Shown here: positions 33,701-42,834 of the stretch, piece after piece | Numbering within the stretch: the stretch's first letter is position 1 | Layout of the letters: every line of letters begins with the position of its first letter | NCBI GenBank assembly: GCA_035772405.1 | Contig: JAYKKM010000350.1 | Span: 1,736,001-1,800,000, forward strand | Reading direction: 5' to 3' | From: Chrysogorgia sp. JL179-B06 | Taxonomy: Eukaryota; Cnidaria; Anthozoa; Scleralcyonacea; Chrysogorgiidae | DNA length: 64,000 nucleotides | Position numbers and translations under genes: made by a program | Notes under the pieces: generated by a model | What the model saw: the letters and a program-made list of their open reading frames with translations, nothing else | The model's database searches: none | Told to the model about the DNA's origin: nothing

Positions 33701-34940
33701 CGCTGCGGCTCGAATTAAGGCTATTCAAAGTAAGGCTATATATATCCACTGCAATTCCCATATCTTGAATCTCTGTGTGGCAACATGTTGTAAACAACAG
33801 CTAGTAAGAAATATGATGGACACTTGTCGAGTAACATCTGAATTCTATAACTTTTCGCCAAAACGGTTTGCCTTGTTAGAGAAGATAATCAAGGAGTTAT
33901 GTCCACGAGCTCAGCATAGTCGTCTTATCGATGCCTGTAAGACAAGATGGATTGCCAGACTAGATGCTTTGGCTGTTTTTGTGGAGGTGTTCATCGCCAT
34001 CGTTCGATCTCTGGAGGAAATTCGAAACAACGAAGATCGCTCTTGGAATAGCGATTCTACCCAGAAAGCTAGCGGTTTGTATCACAGCATAGTTTCGTTC
34101 CAATTTCTCATTGCCCTTATTGTCGTTTCCAGATGTCTTGAAGTTAGCAGACCACTCACCTTACAGCTACAACATTCTGTAATCGATGCTGGGTATGCAC
34201 GTGAAAAAGTGGAACTTCTGTACGTCATGTTGGAGAAATATCGAGCAAAGATAGAGGAAATGCATGGTATATGGTTCCAAGAAGCGGAAACCCTTGCACA
34301 GAGTGTTGGTACAGAACCTGGAAAACCAAGGACAACTGGCAGGCAGAAACACAGAGCCAATGTTCCGGCTGAATCCGTTCTTGAATATTATCGTCGTGTT
34401 GTATCCATTCCATTCCTTGACCATTTGTTGACGCAAATTCAAACTCGCTTTTCCGAAACTAATTTAGACATCATGGATGCCCTCTATGGATTACCAAAGA
34501 ATGTGTTGATGTATCCCAATTGGAAAACCCACTTCACCAAGTTTCTTGATATGTACAGAGATGACCTTCCTAACCCTCGTCTAATCGAAAATGAACTGGA
34601 CACGTGGAGTGAGAAGTTACATTTAGCTGAAGGTAGTTCACCAACTGCATTTTCCAATCTTTTAGCATTCATTGATCAATACACCTTTACCAATATCTAC
34701 AGAGCATTTCAAATTTTCGCAACAATCCCAGTCACTACATGTACGTGCGAAAGGTCTATTTCCGGTTTGCGTCGTCTTAAAACGTATTTACGTAGTAGGA
34801 TGAATGAAAATCGCTTGAAAGGTCTTGCACTGCTGTGTGTTCACAGGGAACTCCGACCTGAGACGGATAAAGTCATCGACCGATTTGCAACTAAGCATCC
34901 AAGAAGAATGACATTGACCGACATTTCGAATGATGAATAG
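30721..34940 (+). CDS. OTU-hAT transposase fusion protein (two exons)
   Basis: Exon 1 is 30721-30953 (ATG in ACCATGG context), ending AG|GTAAGT. Exon 2 is 31730-34940, preceded by a pyrimidine-rich TTTAG acceptor. The phases match (AG+A=Arg), giving 1,147 aa. Just after the junction comes TTGDGNCLYNA (about residues 79-89), the OTU cysteine-protease signature with Asp and Cys. NHFVAL at about 266-271 supplies the OTU His. A TTF-type finger follows (FLFEWLKKFPWLAYS, CDGALCVNCVLF, about 455-481). The hAT core has ILADEATDCS (Asp about 657) and GYDGAGNMAG (Asp about 724). The dimerisation domain lies at about 1074-1118 (CTCERSISGLRRLKTYLRSR). No stop or frameshift is seen. Known: OTU domains remove ubiquitin, and hAT transposases excise and insert DNA. 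That one protein does both is inference. The long upstream frame in the intron (from 31557) is read-through. Confidence 0.9.
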
Positions 34941-35129
34941 ATATATAAGATACTGTATTATTAAAGTACTTGTAGTGATAAATATAAATATAACTATAAA
35001 CAAAAAACATAAACATAAACATTAATATAAACAAGTAATAAGTTTCCAGAAAATTTAAGAAGTTTTAATTTAACATACTCATATATAGTACGAGATATTT
35101 TACACACATATCTGTTTCAAGATGATTTT

Positions 35130-36490
35130 GAACTTAACATTTTTCCAATCTTCCCTCGTGCTGCTGTTTCAAGATGATTTTGAACTTAACATTTTCCCAA
35201 TCTTCCCTCGTGCTGCTGTTTCAAGATGATTTTGAATTTAACTTTTTTCCTAACTGCCTTCCTGCTGCTGTTTCAAGATGATTTTGAATTGAACTTTCTT
35301 CCTAACTGCCGTCCCGCTGCTGTTTTAAGATGATTTTGAATTTAACTTTTTTCCTAACTGCCTTCCTGCTGCTGTTGCAAGATGATTTTGAACTGAATTT
35401 TCTTCCAATCTTCCCTCATGCTGCTGTTTCAAGATGATTTTGAACTGAAGTTTCTTCCAATCTTCCCTCATGCTGCTGTTGCAAGATGATTTTGAACTGA
35501 AGTTTCTTCCAATCTTCCCTCATGCTGCTGTTGCAAGATGATTTTGAACTGAAGTTTCTTCCAATCTTCCCTCATGCTGCTGTTGCAAGATGATTTTGAA
35601 CTGAACTTTCTTCCTAACTGCTGTCCCGCTGCTGTTTTAAGATGATTTTGAACTGAAGTTTCTTCCAATCTTCCCTCATGCTGCTGTTGCAAGATGATTT
35701 TGAACTGAACTTTCTTCCTAACTGCCGTCCCGCTGTTGTTTTAAGATGATTTTGAATTTAACTTTTTTCCTAACTGCCTTCCTGCTGCTGTTTCAAGATG
35801 ATTTTGAACTGAATTTTCTTCCAATCTTCCCTCATACTGCTGTTTCAAGATGATTTTGAACTGAAGTTTCTTCCAATCTTCCCTCATGCTGCTGTTTCAA
35901 GATGATTTTGAACTGAAGTTTCTTCCAATCTTCGCTCGTGCTGCTGTTTCAAGATGATTTTGAACTGAATTTTCTTCCAATCTTCCCTCATACTGCTGTT
36001 TCAAGATGATTTTGAACTGAAGTTTCTTCCAATCTTCCCTCATGCTGCTGTTGCAAGATGATTTTGAACTGAAGTTTCTTCCAATCTTCCCTCATGCTGC
36101 TGTTGCAAGATGATTTTGAACTGAACTTTCTTCCTAACTGCCTTCCTGCTGCTGTTGCAAGATGATTTTGAACTGAACTTTTTCCTAACTGCCGTCCTGA
36201 TGCTGTTGCAAGATGATTTTGGACATAATATTACAACATTGAAAGTATATGCAAAGACATGCACAAAATAGAGCGAAACTTAATATTTCCCCTGCCATTT
36301 AAATGCACCTTTCATGCTGCTGTTTCAAGATGATTTTGAACTGAATTTTCTTCCAATCTTCCCTCATGCTGCTGTTTCAAGATGATTTTGAACTGAAGTT
36401 TCTTCCAATCTTCCCTCAAGCTGCTGTTTCAAGATGATTTTGAACTGAATTTTCTTCCAATCTGCCCTCACGCTGCTGCTTCAAGATTAG
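35130..36490. repeat. 52-bp minisatellite in the hAT element
   Basis: About 25 tandem units of 52 bp, each with the core TTTCAAGATGATTTTGAA followed by a variable half: either TTTCTTCCAATCTTCCCTCA or TTTTTTCCTAACTGCCTTCC. The two variants alternate in blocks, suggesting unequal exchange. The array is broken at about 36222-36310 by non-repeat sequence. A 52-bp period is not a multiple of three, so the minus-strand frames crossing it are not proteins. It lies between the stop codon of the OTU-transposase gene and the right TIR. Confidence 0.95.
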
Positions 36491-36703
36491 ATGTTTCCGA
36501 GGGTAACATTTTACATAACTTTGCATGATTTAACTTAATTTTCGTTTTTTCGTTAGTTATATTCTTGAAAAGTTTCAGTTTCGCGTGCCGTTATTTTTGC
36601 CTGATAAATCCCCCAGATTGCTGGAAATCGCATTTCCGGACCCCCCTAGTTTCGTGTCGTCACAAATCCGATACACTCAGATTTTAGGCTAGATCCGCCC
36701 CTG

Positions 36704-37179
36704 AGTTACTAATGAACTCTAACATCGTAATTCAATGTTGATGGAGCTGTTGGGAATCATGAGAACTAATTTGAACTCTAAATATGTTTGTTTATTATTC
36801 GCAAGGTCAAGTGTCATTTGACACGTCACGGACACCACTCATGCATGACACAACCATGTAATAATATAATTTTTCCTTCGAGAGAGTCTTCAGCCTTGAT
36901 TATAAAAGTTTAGTATATTTTGTGATTCTCTTTGTCATGAAGAGCCGGGAAACTAACCGCATTATATGCATCATTTGCGTAGTATTCGCAACAGAGCTGT
37001 AAGTTATAGGATACAATTTAAATTGTTTAAGAACCTAGATTTCTATTGTTATTGGAAAAACTAAAATTAGAAACAAAATTTAAAAAAGGAAACATTTTAA
37101 ATGTTAAAATTATTTGTATTGTCACTGGAAACATTTATGTTGAAATTATTGGTCATCTTTTATTGTAACATTGATAATC
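36704..37179. other. Spacer between hAT and Penelope elements
   Basis: AT-rich, with no coding signal recognised. It contains the small inverted CAAGTGTCATTTGACACG at about 36807-36824. Confidence 0.4.
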
Positions 37180-37257
37180 TTATAAAATTCATGGTAAAGT
37201 AAAAAATCAAATGAGGCCAAGTAGCTACTGTTTTAAAATAATTTAATTTGTTTGAGC

Positions 37258-37281
37258 TTTCGTCGTCTACGACATCGTCAG
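37258..37281 (-). ncRNA. Hammerhead-like core at Penelope 3' end (left arm)
   Basis: Reverse-complement copy of the motif at 39752-39775, with the same core and spacing. It lies near the outer end of the minus-strand Penelope copy. Confidence 0.4.
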
Positions 37282-37534
37282 AAACTGAGAGGAAGCAGTA
37301 ACAATGCTGTATATATAGTGACAATGGTAGGGTGTATAATAGGAATATTAATGAATGTATACTAATGATATGATATGATATGACAATGGATAAAAATATA
37401 TAAAATATGCATAGTGGGGATAATATACAATATTAAAAACTAATAAAAACTATAAAGTGTTAGGATAAATAGTAAAAATAGTTCAGAATAAAAGGTCGGC
37501 CAACTCGCTGCATTCTTCTCGAGAGTTAATTTGT

Positions 37535-38843
37535 GGTTTTTGTTGTTTAATATGGATCGCTTCTTTGAGTCGGAGGTTGACTGCATCGTTGTCTCTGCAT
37601 ATAATCTTTACTTTAATATTGTCGTTACTGGTGGAGGAATTTTGGCATTGTTTGATATGTCAGTTTGCTGAAGAGGTTATTTGTGTGGTATGTTCGTTTA
37701 TTCTGTCATGCAGTTTGCGTATCGTGCTACCGATGTAGAAATAAAAACATTTGTTGCAGGTGATTTTGTACACCACATTTCTAAGGTGGCAGAGGTGTTC
37801 TTCTCGAATGTGACATTCTGTTTTTTTCAGTCTGTCTGCTTCGTCCGAGGTTTTAATATATGGCGCAGAGTAGTTGATTTGTGAACGATTCTTACTGGGA
37901 AATCTGCTTTCCGAAACATAGTTTTAAGTTTAAAGTCGAGAGCATCGGGAATATAGGGAGTCCGGAGATAATACCAATCATGGTTTCACTGTGTTGGGTT
38001 TCTTTGATCAGGTGTTCTGGATATCCGTTTATACAAAGTATATTGTCGAAGATTTTGTTGTGTTTGGATTTGGTTTGCTGTGATGTACATCGTTGGTTAA
38101 ATCGTTTCCTTTCATTGTAAATCATATTGACTTTGGCGTTCTTAGGCATATTGCAGATTTGTGATCTTGCAGATTTGTGATCTATAAAGAGGGGTTTTTT
38201 GGCTTTCTTTTTATAAAACTCGAATTCTGTTTCGCCGTTATTATTGATGGTGACTGTAAAGTCAAGCAAGGATAGTGATTTGCCTGTAGGTGTTATGACC
38301 GGTTTCTCTATCTCAAAATTGAGGTGTGGATGTGTTTCGTTCATGGCTGTATGAAAAAGGTCTGCTTGTAATTCGTCGGTAGTTTGTATATAGATATCAT
38401 CTACATAGCGTTTGTATGGCTCTCTGGGGTTGGTATGATGTGAGGGTCTTTCGCTCTAATCTGTCCATGAAGAGAATTGCTAATATGCCCGACAGACTGG
38501 ATCCCATAGGTAATCTTCAATTTGTTGGTATATGGTGGAGTTGAATTGGAAGTACATATTCGTAAGCATGGTCAGTAGGAGGTCTCGAATGTCGTCTTTA
38601 GCTTAAGCCATGTAGATTGGTATTTATGTTATCGATGATGTTGATGTTGCTGATGGCTTCATTGATGGGGATAGATGTGTAGAGGGAGACTACGTCTAGG
38701 CTGAATGGATATGGGAAGCGTTGATTGAATGCATGGTCTTTCCCTTGTATAGTTTCTATCAGTTGCATGCTGTTTTCAAGGTGGGCTGGTACTTCATTAA
38801 GCATTGGTCGCAGTATGTTTGTGACTTTACAGACACTATCCAT
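37535..38843 (-). pseudogene. Penelope-like RT/GIY-YIG, left (minus) copy
   Basis: Minus-strand frames in order: 38843-38598 with the RT motif SLDVVSLYTSIPINEA; 38344-37892 with LSLLDFTVTINNNGETEFEF and IYNERKRFNQRC; then, after frame changes, the GIY-YIG nuclease between about 37850 and 37535. It is truncated at the 5' side and frameshifted, so inactive. It belongs to the same lineage as the 13-kb copy. Confidence 0.8.
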
Positions 38844-38849
38844 AATAAC

Positions 38850-39535
38850 GGCAAAACAGAATTCGAGTTTCTCTTTTATACATCACAAATCTGCAATGCC
38901 TATGATTTACAATGAAATGAATTAACCAACGATGTACATCACAGCAAACCAAATCCAAACACAACAAAATCTTCGACAACATACTTCGTATAAACGGATA
39001 TCCAGAACACCTGATCAAAGAAACCCAACGCAGTGAAACCACCGATATCAACACACAGAACCGCGACAACCACGATTGGTATTATCTCCGGCCTTCCGAT
39101 GCTCTCGACTTTAAACTTAAAAATATGTTTCCGAAACCAGGTTTCCCAGTAAGAATCGTTCACAAATCAACTACTCTGCGCCATATATTAAAACCTCGGA
39201 CGAACCAGACAGACTTCAATAAACCAAAATGTCACACTCGAGAAGAACACTTCTGCCACCTTAGAAATGTGGTGTACAAAATCACCTGCAACAAATGTTT
39301 TTATTTCTACATCGGTAGCACGATATGCAAACTACATGACAGAATAAAAGAACATACCACACAAATAACCTCTTCAGTATACCGACATATCAAACAATGC
39401 CAAAATTCCTCCAGCAGTAACGACAATATTAAAGTAAAGATTATATGCAGAGACAATGATGCAGTCAACCTCCGACTCAAAGAAGCGATCCATATTAAAC
39501 AACAAAAACCACAAATTAACTCTCGAGAAGAATGA
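38850..39535 (+). pseudogene. Penelope-like GIY-YIG, right (plus) copy
   Basis: Fragmentary frames (38850-39120) lead into an open 136-codon frame, 39125-39535. It holds the GIY-YIG domain: NVVYKITCNKCF, FYIGSTICKLHDRIKEHTTQ, then RLKEAIHIKQQKPQINSREE up to a stop. The nuclease frame is intact but the RT is missing. It mirrors the left copy. Confidence 0.82.
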
Positions 39536-39751
39536 CCGGCCGACCTTTTATTTTGAACTATTTTTACTATTTATCCTAACACTTTAGCTTTTATTAGTTT
39601 TTAATATTGTATATTATCCCCACTACGCATATTTTATATATTTTTATCATTGTCTTATCATATATCATTAGTATACATTCATTAATATTCCTATTATACA
39701 CCCTACCATTATCACTATATATACAGTATTGTTACCGCTTCCTCTCAGTTT

Positions 39752-39775
39752 CTGACGATGTCGTAGACGATGAAA
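39752..39775 (+). ncRNA. Hammerhead-like core at Penelope 3' end (right arm)
   Basis: CTGACGA (39752-39758), a U, then a GTCG/CGAT stem closed by a TAGA loop, then GAAA (39772-39775). A mirror copy lies at 37258-37281 on the minus strand in the left arm. The core matches the hammerhead CUGANGA...GAAA pattern, except for the extra U at the base of stem II. AGC/GCU pairing could form a long-looped stem III, but stem I is not convincing. Confidence 0.4.
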
Positions 39776-39869
39776 GCTCAAACAAATTAAATTATTTTAA
39801 AACAGTAGCTACTTGGCCTCATTTGATTTTTTACTTTACTTATAAAATTCAATTGTCAACATGAATCAA

Positions 39870-40110
39870 TATCAATGATTAACACTATTTTTCAGTTGCA
39901 ACATCCATTTCTTTCAAAAGCTTATTGCTAGCCTCACTTTGTTCACATGATTGGAAGCTGGGATTACTGATTTTCCACTTGACTTCATCAACAGTGTTAT
40001 TAGACCCAGACTCTGTCTAATACTCGGTCTGAAATATGTATATAAGTAGCTAGAATATTATTAAAGTTGTTCTTCCTATGTATCCAAAATGGCGTCATAA
40101 TATGGTGTCA
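39870..40110 (+). promoter_or_regulatory. Possible Ty3/Gypsy 5' LTR end with promoter
   Basis: A TATA-like GTATATAAGTAG lies near 40037. About 60 bases downstream, TGGTGTCAGG (near 40104) resembles a primer-binding-site start. The gag frame begins about 170 bases later. The upstream LTR border is not defined because no second LTR is in view. Confidence 0.35.
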
Positions 40111-40276
40111 GGTGTAGCTCGCAATCTCAAGTAAAAAAAGCCTTGAAGGTAAAGCGAGTAGAGAACGTAAGCACAAGGAATGACAAGACATCCAGTTTGG
40201 TAACTGATGACTAAAGAAGCCTGGATGGTAATCGAATAGCGAGGATTGAAATGACTACGAATAATTTTCCAGTTCA

Positions 40277-41131
40277 ATGGAGCTGAAAGGAGATCTGGCA
40301 CAAAATTGGTTGTTCTTCAGAGCACAGTTCGAGAATTATGAAGTAGCGACCGGTCTCGAAGAACAAGGTGAAGGAGGACGTATCGCAACGCTTCTGTCAG
40401 TTATGGGAAGAGAGTGTTTCCGAATATACCATGTTGTAATGGCCGAAGCTGATGGGAAAGACATTAAGAAAATAATAGATGCTCTTTGAACCCACTTTGA
40501 AAACACTTTGAACCGTCCAGAAATGTGATATATGAGAGATATAAGTTTGATACATGTGTACAAGAGCAAGGAGAAACCATTGACCAGTACATCACGAAGC
40601 TCCGGCAAATGGCAGCGACATGCAAGTTCGATCAACTAGAAAATGAACTAATCAGGGATCGTTTGGTATTGGGAGCCAAAGACACTAGTGCCAGAGCCAG
40701 AATGCTGAGAGAACCGAATCTGGACCTCAAAGGCCATTGTGTTGTGTAGGAATACCGAAATTGCAAATGCTCAATGGAAATCAGTGAACTACACAAGCAG
40801 AGATAAGAATAGTCCTGGCTTAAAGAAAAGAGGTGGATCAAATAAGAAATATGAAAGATCTGGTGACAAAGATAAGCAGGCTTGTAAATATTGCGATAGA
40901 AAACACAAGAAAGATAAGAAGCTATGCCCAGCCTACGGTGTGACGTGTAATAATTGCAAAAAGAAGCACCACTTTTCCAAAGTCTGCAAGAAGCAAGATA
41001 ATAAGCAGACAAAGGATGTTAAAGCAATTATGGATGATACAATGGGTCCATCATCAGATGAATCAGTCTACCAAGTTGAACAATCAGTTGGTACAGTCAA
41101 ACTACAGGTGAGAAATGGTATACAACACTAA
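40277..41131 (+). pseudogene. Ty3/Gypsy-type gag remnant with zinc knuckle
   Basis: Three plus-strand frames in order. 40277-40489 starts the capsid-like region (NWLFFRAQFENYEVATGL). 40525-40749 carries EQGETIDQYITKLRQMAATC and LRDRLV-like text. 40739-41131 has a basic stretch and a zinc knuckle of the C-X2-C-X4-H-X4-C kind (CNNCKKKHHFSKVC), preceded by a second CKYC...H...C group. Stops and a frameshift separate the frames. No protease, RT or integrase follows, so only the 5' part of the element remains. Confidence 0.75.
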
Positions 41132-42600
41132 GCCTGAGTAAAGGAAGTGGACAAGAAATTAATGAATATCAATAATTCGTCAAACTATTAAAATTGTGAA
41201 TATAACTTATCAATCAGTACATTATTAATTTAATCCCGTGTTCAGTACTATTTCAAAATATAATTAAAAATAGTTAACAAGTTGGGAACGTATCAATTTC
41301 GAAATTAAGACAGGACCAAGTTAAGAACTTAAGTGTTTTCCTTAACAAGTTCGATTGCATGTTCCAATCAACAAGCCGCCTGCCCATCAGCCGAGTGTAA
41401 TATAGCCATGCCACGTTTTCAACAACCATTCAAGATAAACTTGAGTCTTATGAATGTACGTTCACAAGAAAAAAAATGTGAATAAAATGTCAAACAATGA
41501 CATTCATACAGTTTGAAAATGTCGCTATCATAATTCTCTTTATCTTAAGTTGACACAGTTGAACCATATTTGCTAATCTCGCACTGACGCACTAAGTCCT
41601 GTCGATGGTACTTGGTTGCTAGAAACATGATACAAAAAATTGGGCCACGTACTAGTTGTTTGCAACAGACAGCAAAAGTTGGTCCTTTGATCGCACAGTC
41701 AGATGTGCAAGATTCGTGTTGAATTTTCAAATTATTACTTACACCCTCCCATTTCATAACCAATACACCATTATCCGTTTTGACCTTCGGGGGTTACTTT
41801 TGAATTAAAAGTTCTCCTAACTTCCAATTGTCAATGGTTATTTTGAAACTTGTTGCAAATCTTGCATTGGGGCTCTGTTAAAAGTGATGTGTTTCGCCCT
41901 TCAGAATTTTGTAAAATTGCTCTCCAAAATACAGGAAATGCCCTTTCCCAGAGTATAGATTTCAAAATTTTCTGGGGGAGCATGCCCCCCTCGGTTGTGG
42001 TTCTACATGCAATATATTGCGTTACAAAGAGTATTTCAAGATTGTGCTAGATTGTAATCCAAATTGCGATTGTATGATGGGACGGTGATGATACCACTGG
42101 GAATATGTGAGCTGAAGTGTAACAGACCAGTAAGAAGTTGAGGAGATATTTATTTATGATCTTGTTGGATGACCCGAGAAATACCATAAATTTGACATGT
42201 CAATTACATTCATCAGCTAATAAACACTTTCATGTCATTTTTAAGATTGGATAGTAATTATATAAGTCACGATATTTGTCATATTTCATAAAAGGTTTAA
42301 TCAAGGAGTGTATTCAATTTCTTTATGGACACCTGAAGCAAAAGGCGAGTAAATTAAGGATGTGGAAAGGATCAAAAACTGTCAATCGAAAAACATCCAA
42401 TATGAAAAAGAAATACATTAAGGTATGTACATGTATATACTTGTTCAGTATATTGCCATAGACTCAATATACACTATTTTAATTTGTGACAAGTACTAGA
42501 ACTATCTTAATTTTCTTATTTATCTGTTTGCTGAACGTAGCAAAAAGATCACTATAAAACACTAACCATTAAAGAACAATTTATGATGACCCTGGTAGAC
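41132..42600. other. Spacer with hAT-MITE-like debris
   Basis: No gene recognised. At about 41870-42010 a tract with TTCTGGGGGAGCATGCCCCC resembles part of the 857-bp hAT element at 26223-27079 and a tract near 44405. The rest is AT-rich. Confidence 0.4.
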
Positions 42601-42834
42601 TCAAGGCCCATTTACACGACAAACGTTTTTGGCACGGCACGCTTAAATTTTGTCCTGTAAACGGCACCGGCCCTGTCCGATTGCGGTACGCGTACCTAAA
42701 AATCTCTGGAGGTAGTCTCGGCCCGCCAAATAAGCGGCACCGTGCCCAAAATTTTGCTGTTTCAGCACTTTTCGGTATCCGATGACGCAATACATGTATT
42801 TCGCGCCATTTCGCGGGAATTAACATTAAGCAAA

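Larger units (their letters stand above)
30119..36703 (+). mobile_element. Autonomous-looking hAT transposon encoding an OTU-transposase fusion
   Basis: The left end CAGGGGCGGATCTAG (30119-30133) and its perfect inverse at 36689-36703 form 15-bp TIRs of typical hAT type. The flanks share AGTTA directly outside each end (30114-30118 and 36704-36708), a possible 5-bp duplication as in hAT5-type families; an 8-bp duplication is not present. The 6.6-kb interior holds one intact two-exon gene (30721-34940). On the left are ACTGTATC subterminal repeats, and on the right a 52-bp minisatellite. All parts needed for an autonomous element appear present. Confidence 0.88.
37192..39839. mobile_element. 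Inverted pair of Penelope-like elements in one insertion
   Basis: Two Penelope copies point outward from a centre near 38835. The left copy is on the minus strand and runs out to 37192; the right copy is on the plus strand and runs out to 39839. Their 3' regions are close reverse complements over about 0.9-1 kb. The whole structure is flanked by a direct 12-bp repeat TTATAAAATTCA (37180-37191 and 39840-39851), the size expected for a Penelope target-site duplication. The left copy extends further 5' into the RT region (38290-38843) than the right one. This head-to-head arrangement within one duplication suggests insertion as a single event. Confidence 0.85.

Noticed and set aside
35468..36264. 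Minus-strand ORFs of about 74 codons across the minisatellite
   Set aside because: The 52-bp period changes frame each unit, so these are chance openings in repeat DNA.
35130..36490. CRISPR-like array
   Set aside because: Units are contiguous 52-bp tandem repeats without unique spacers, in a eukaryotic transposon.
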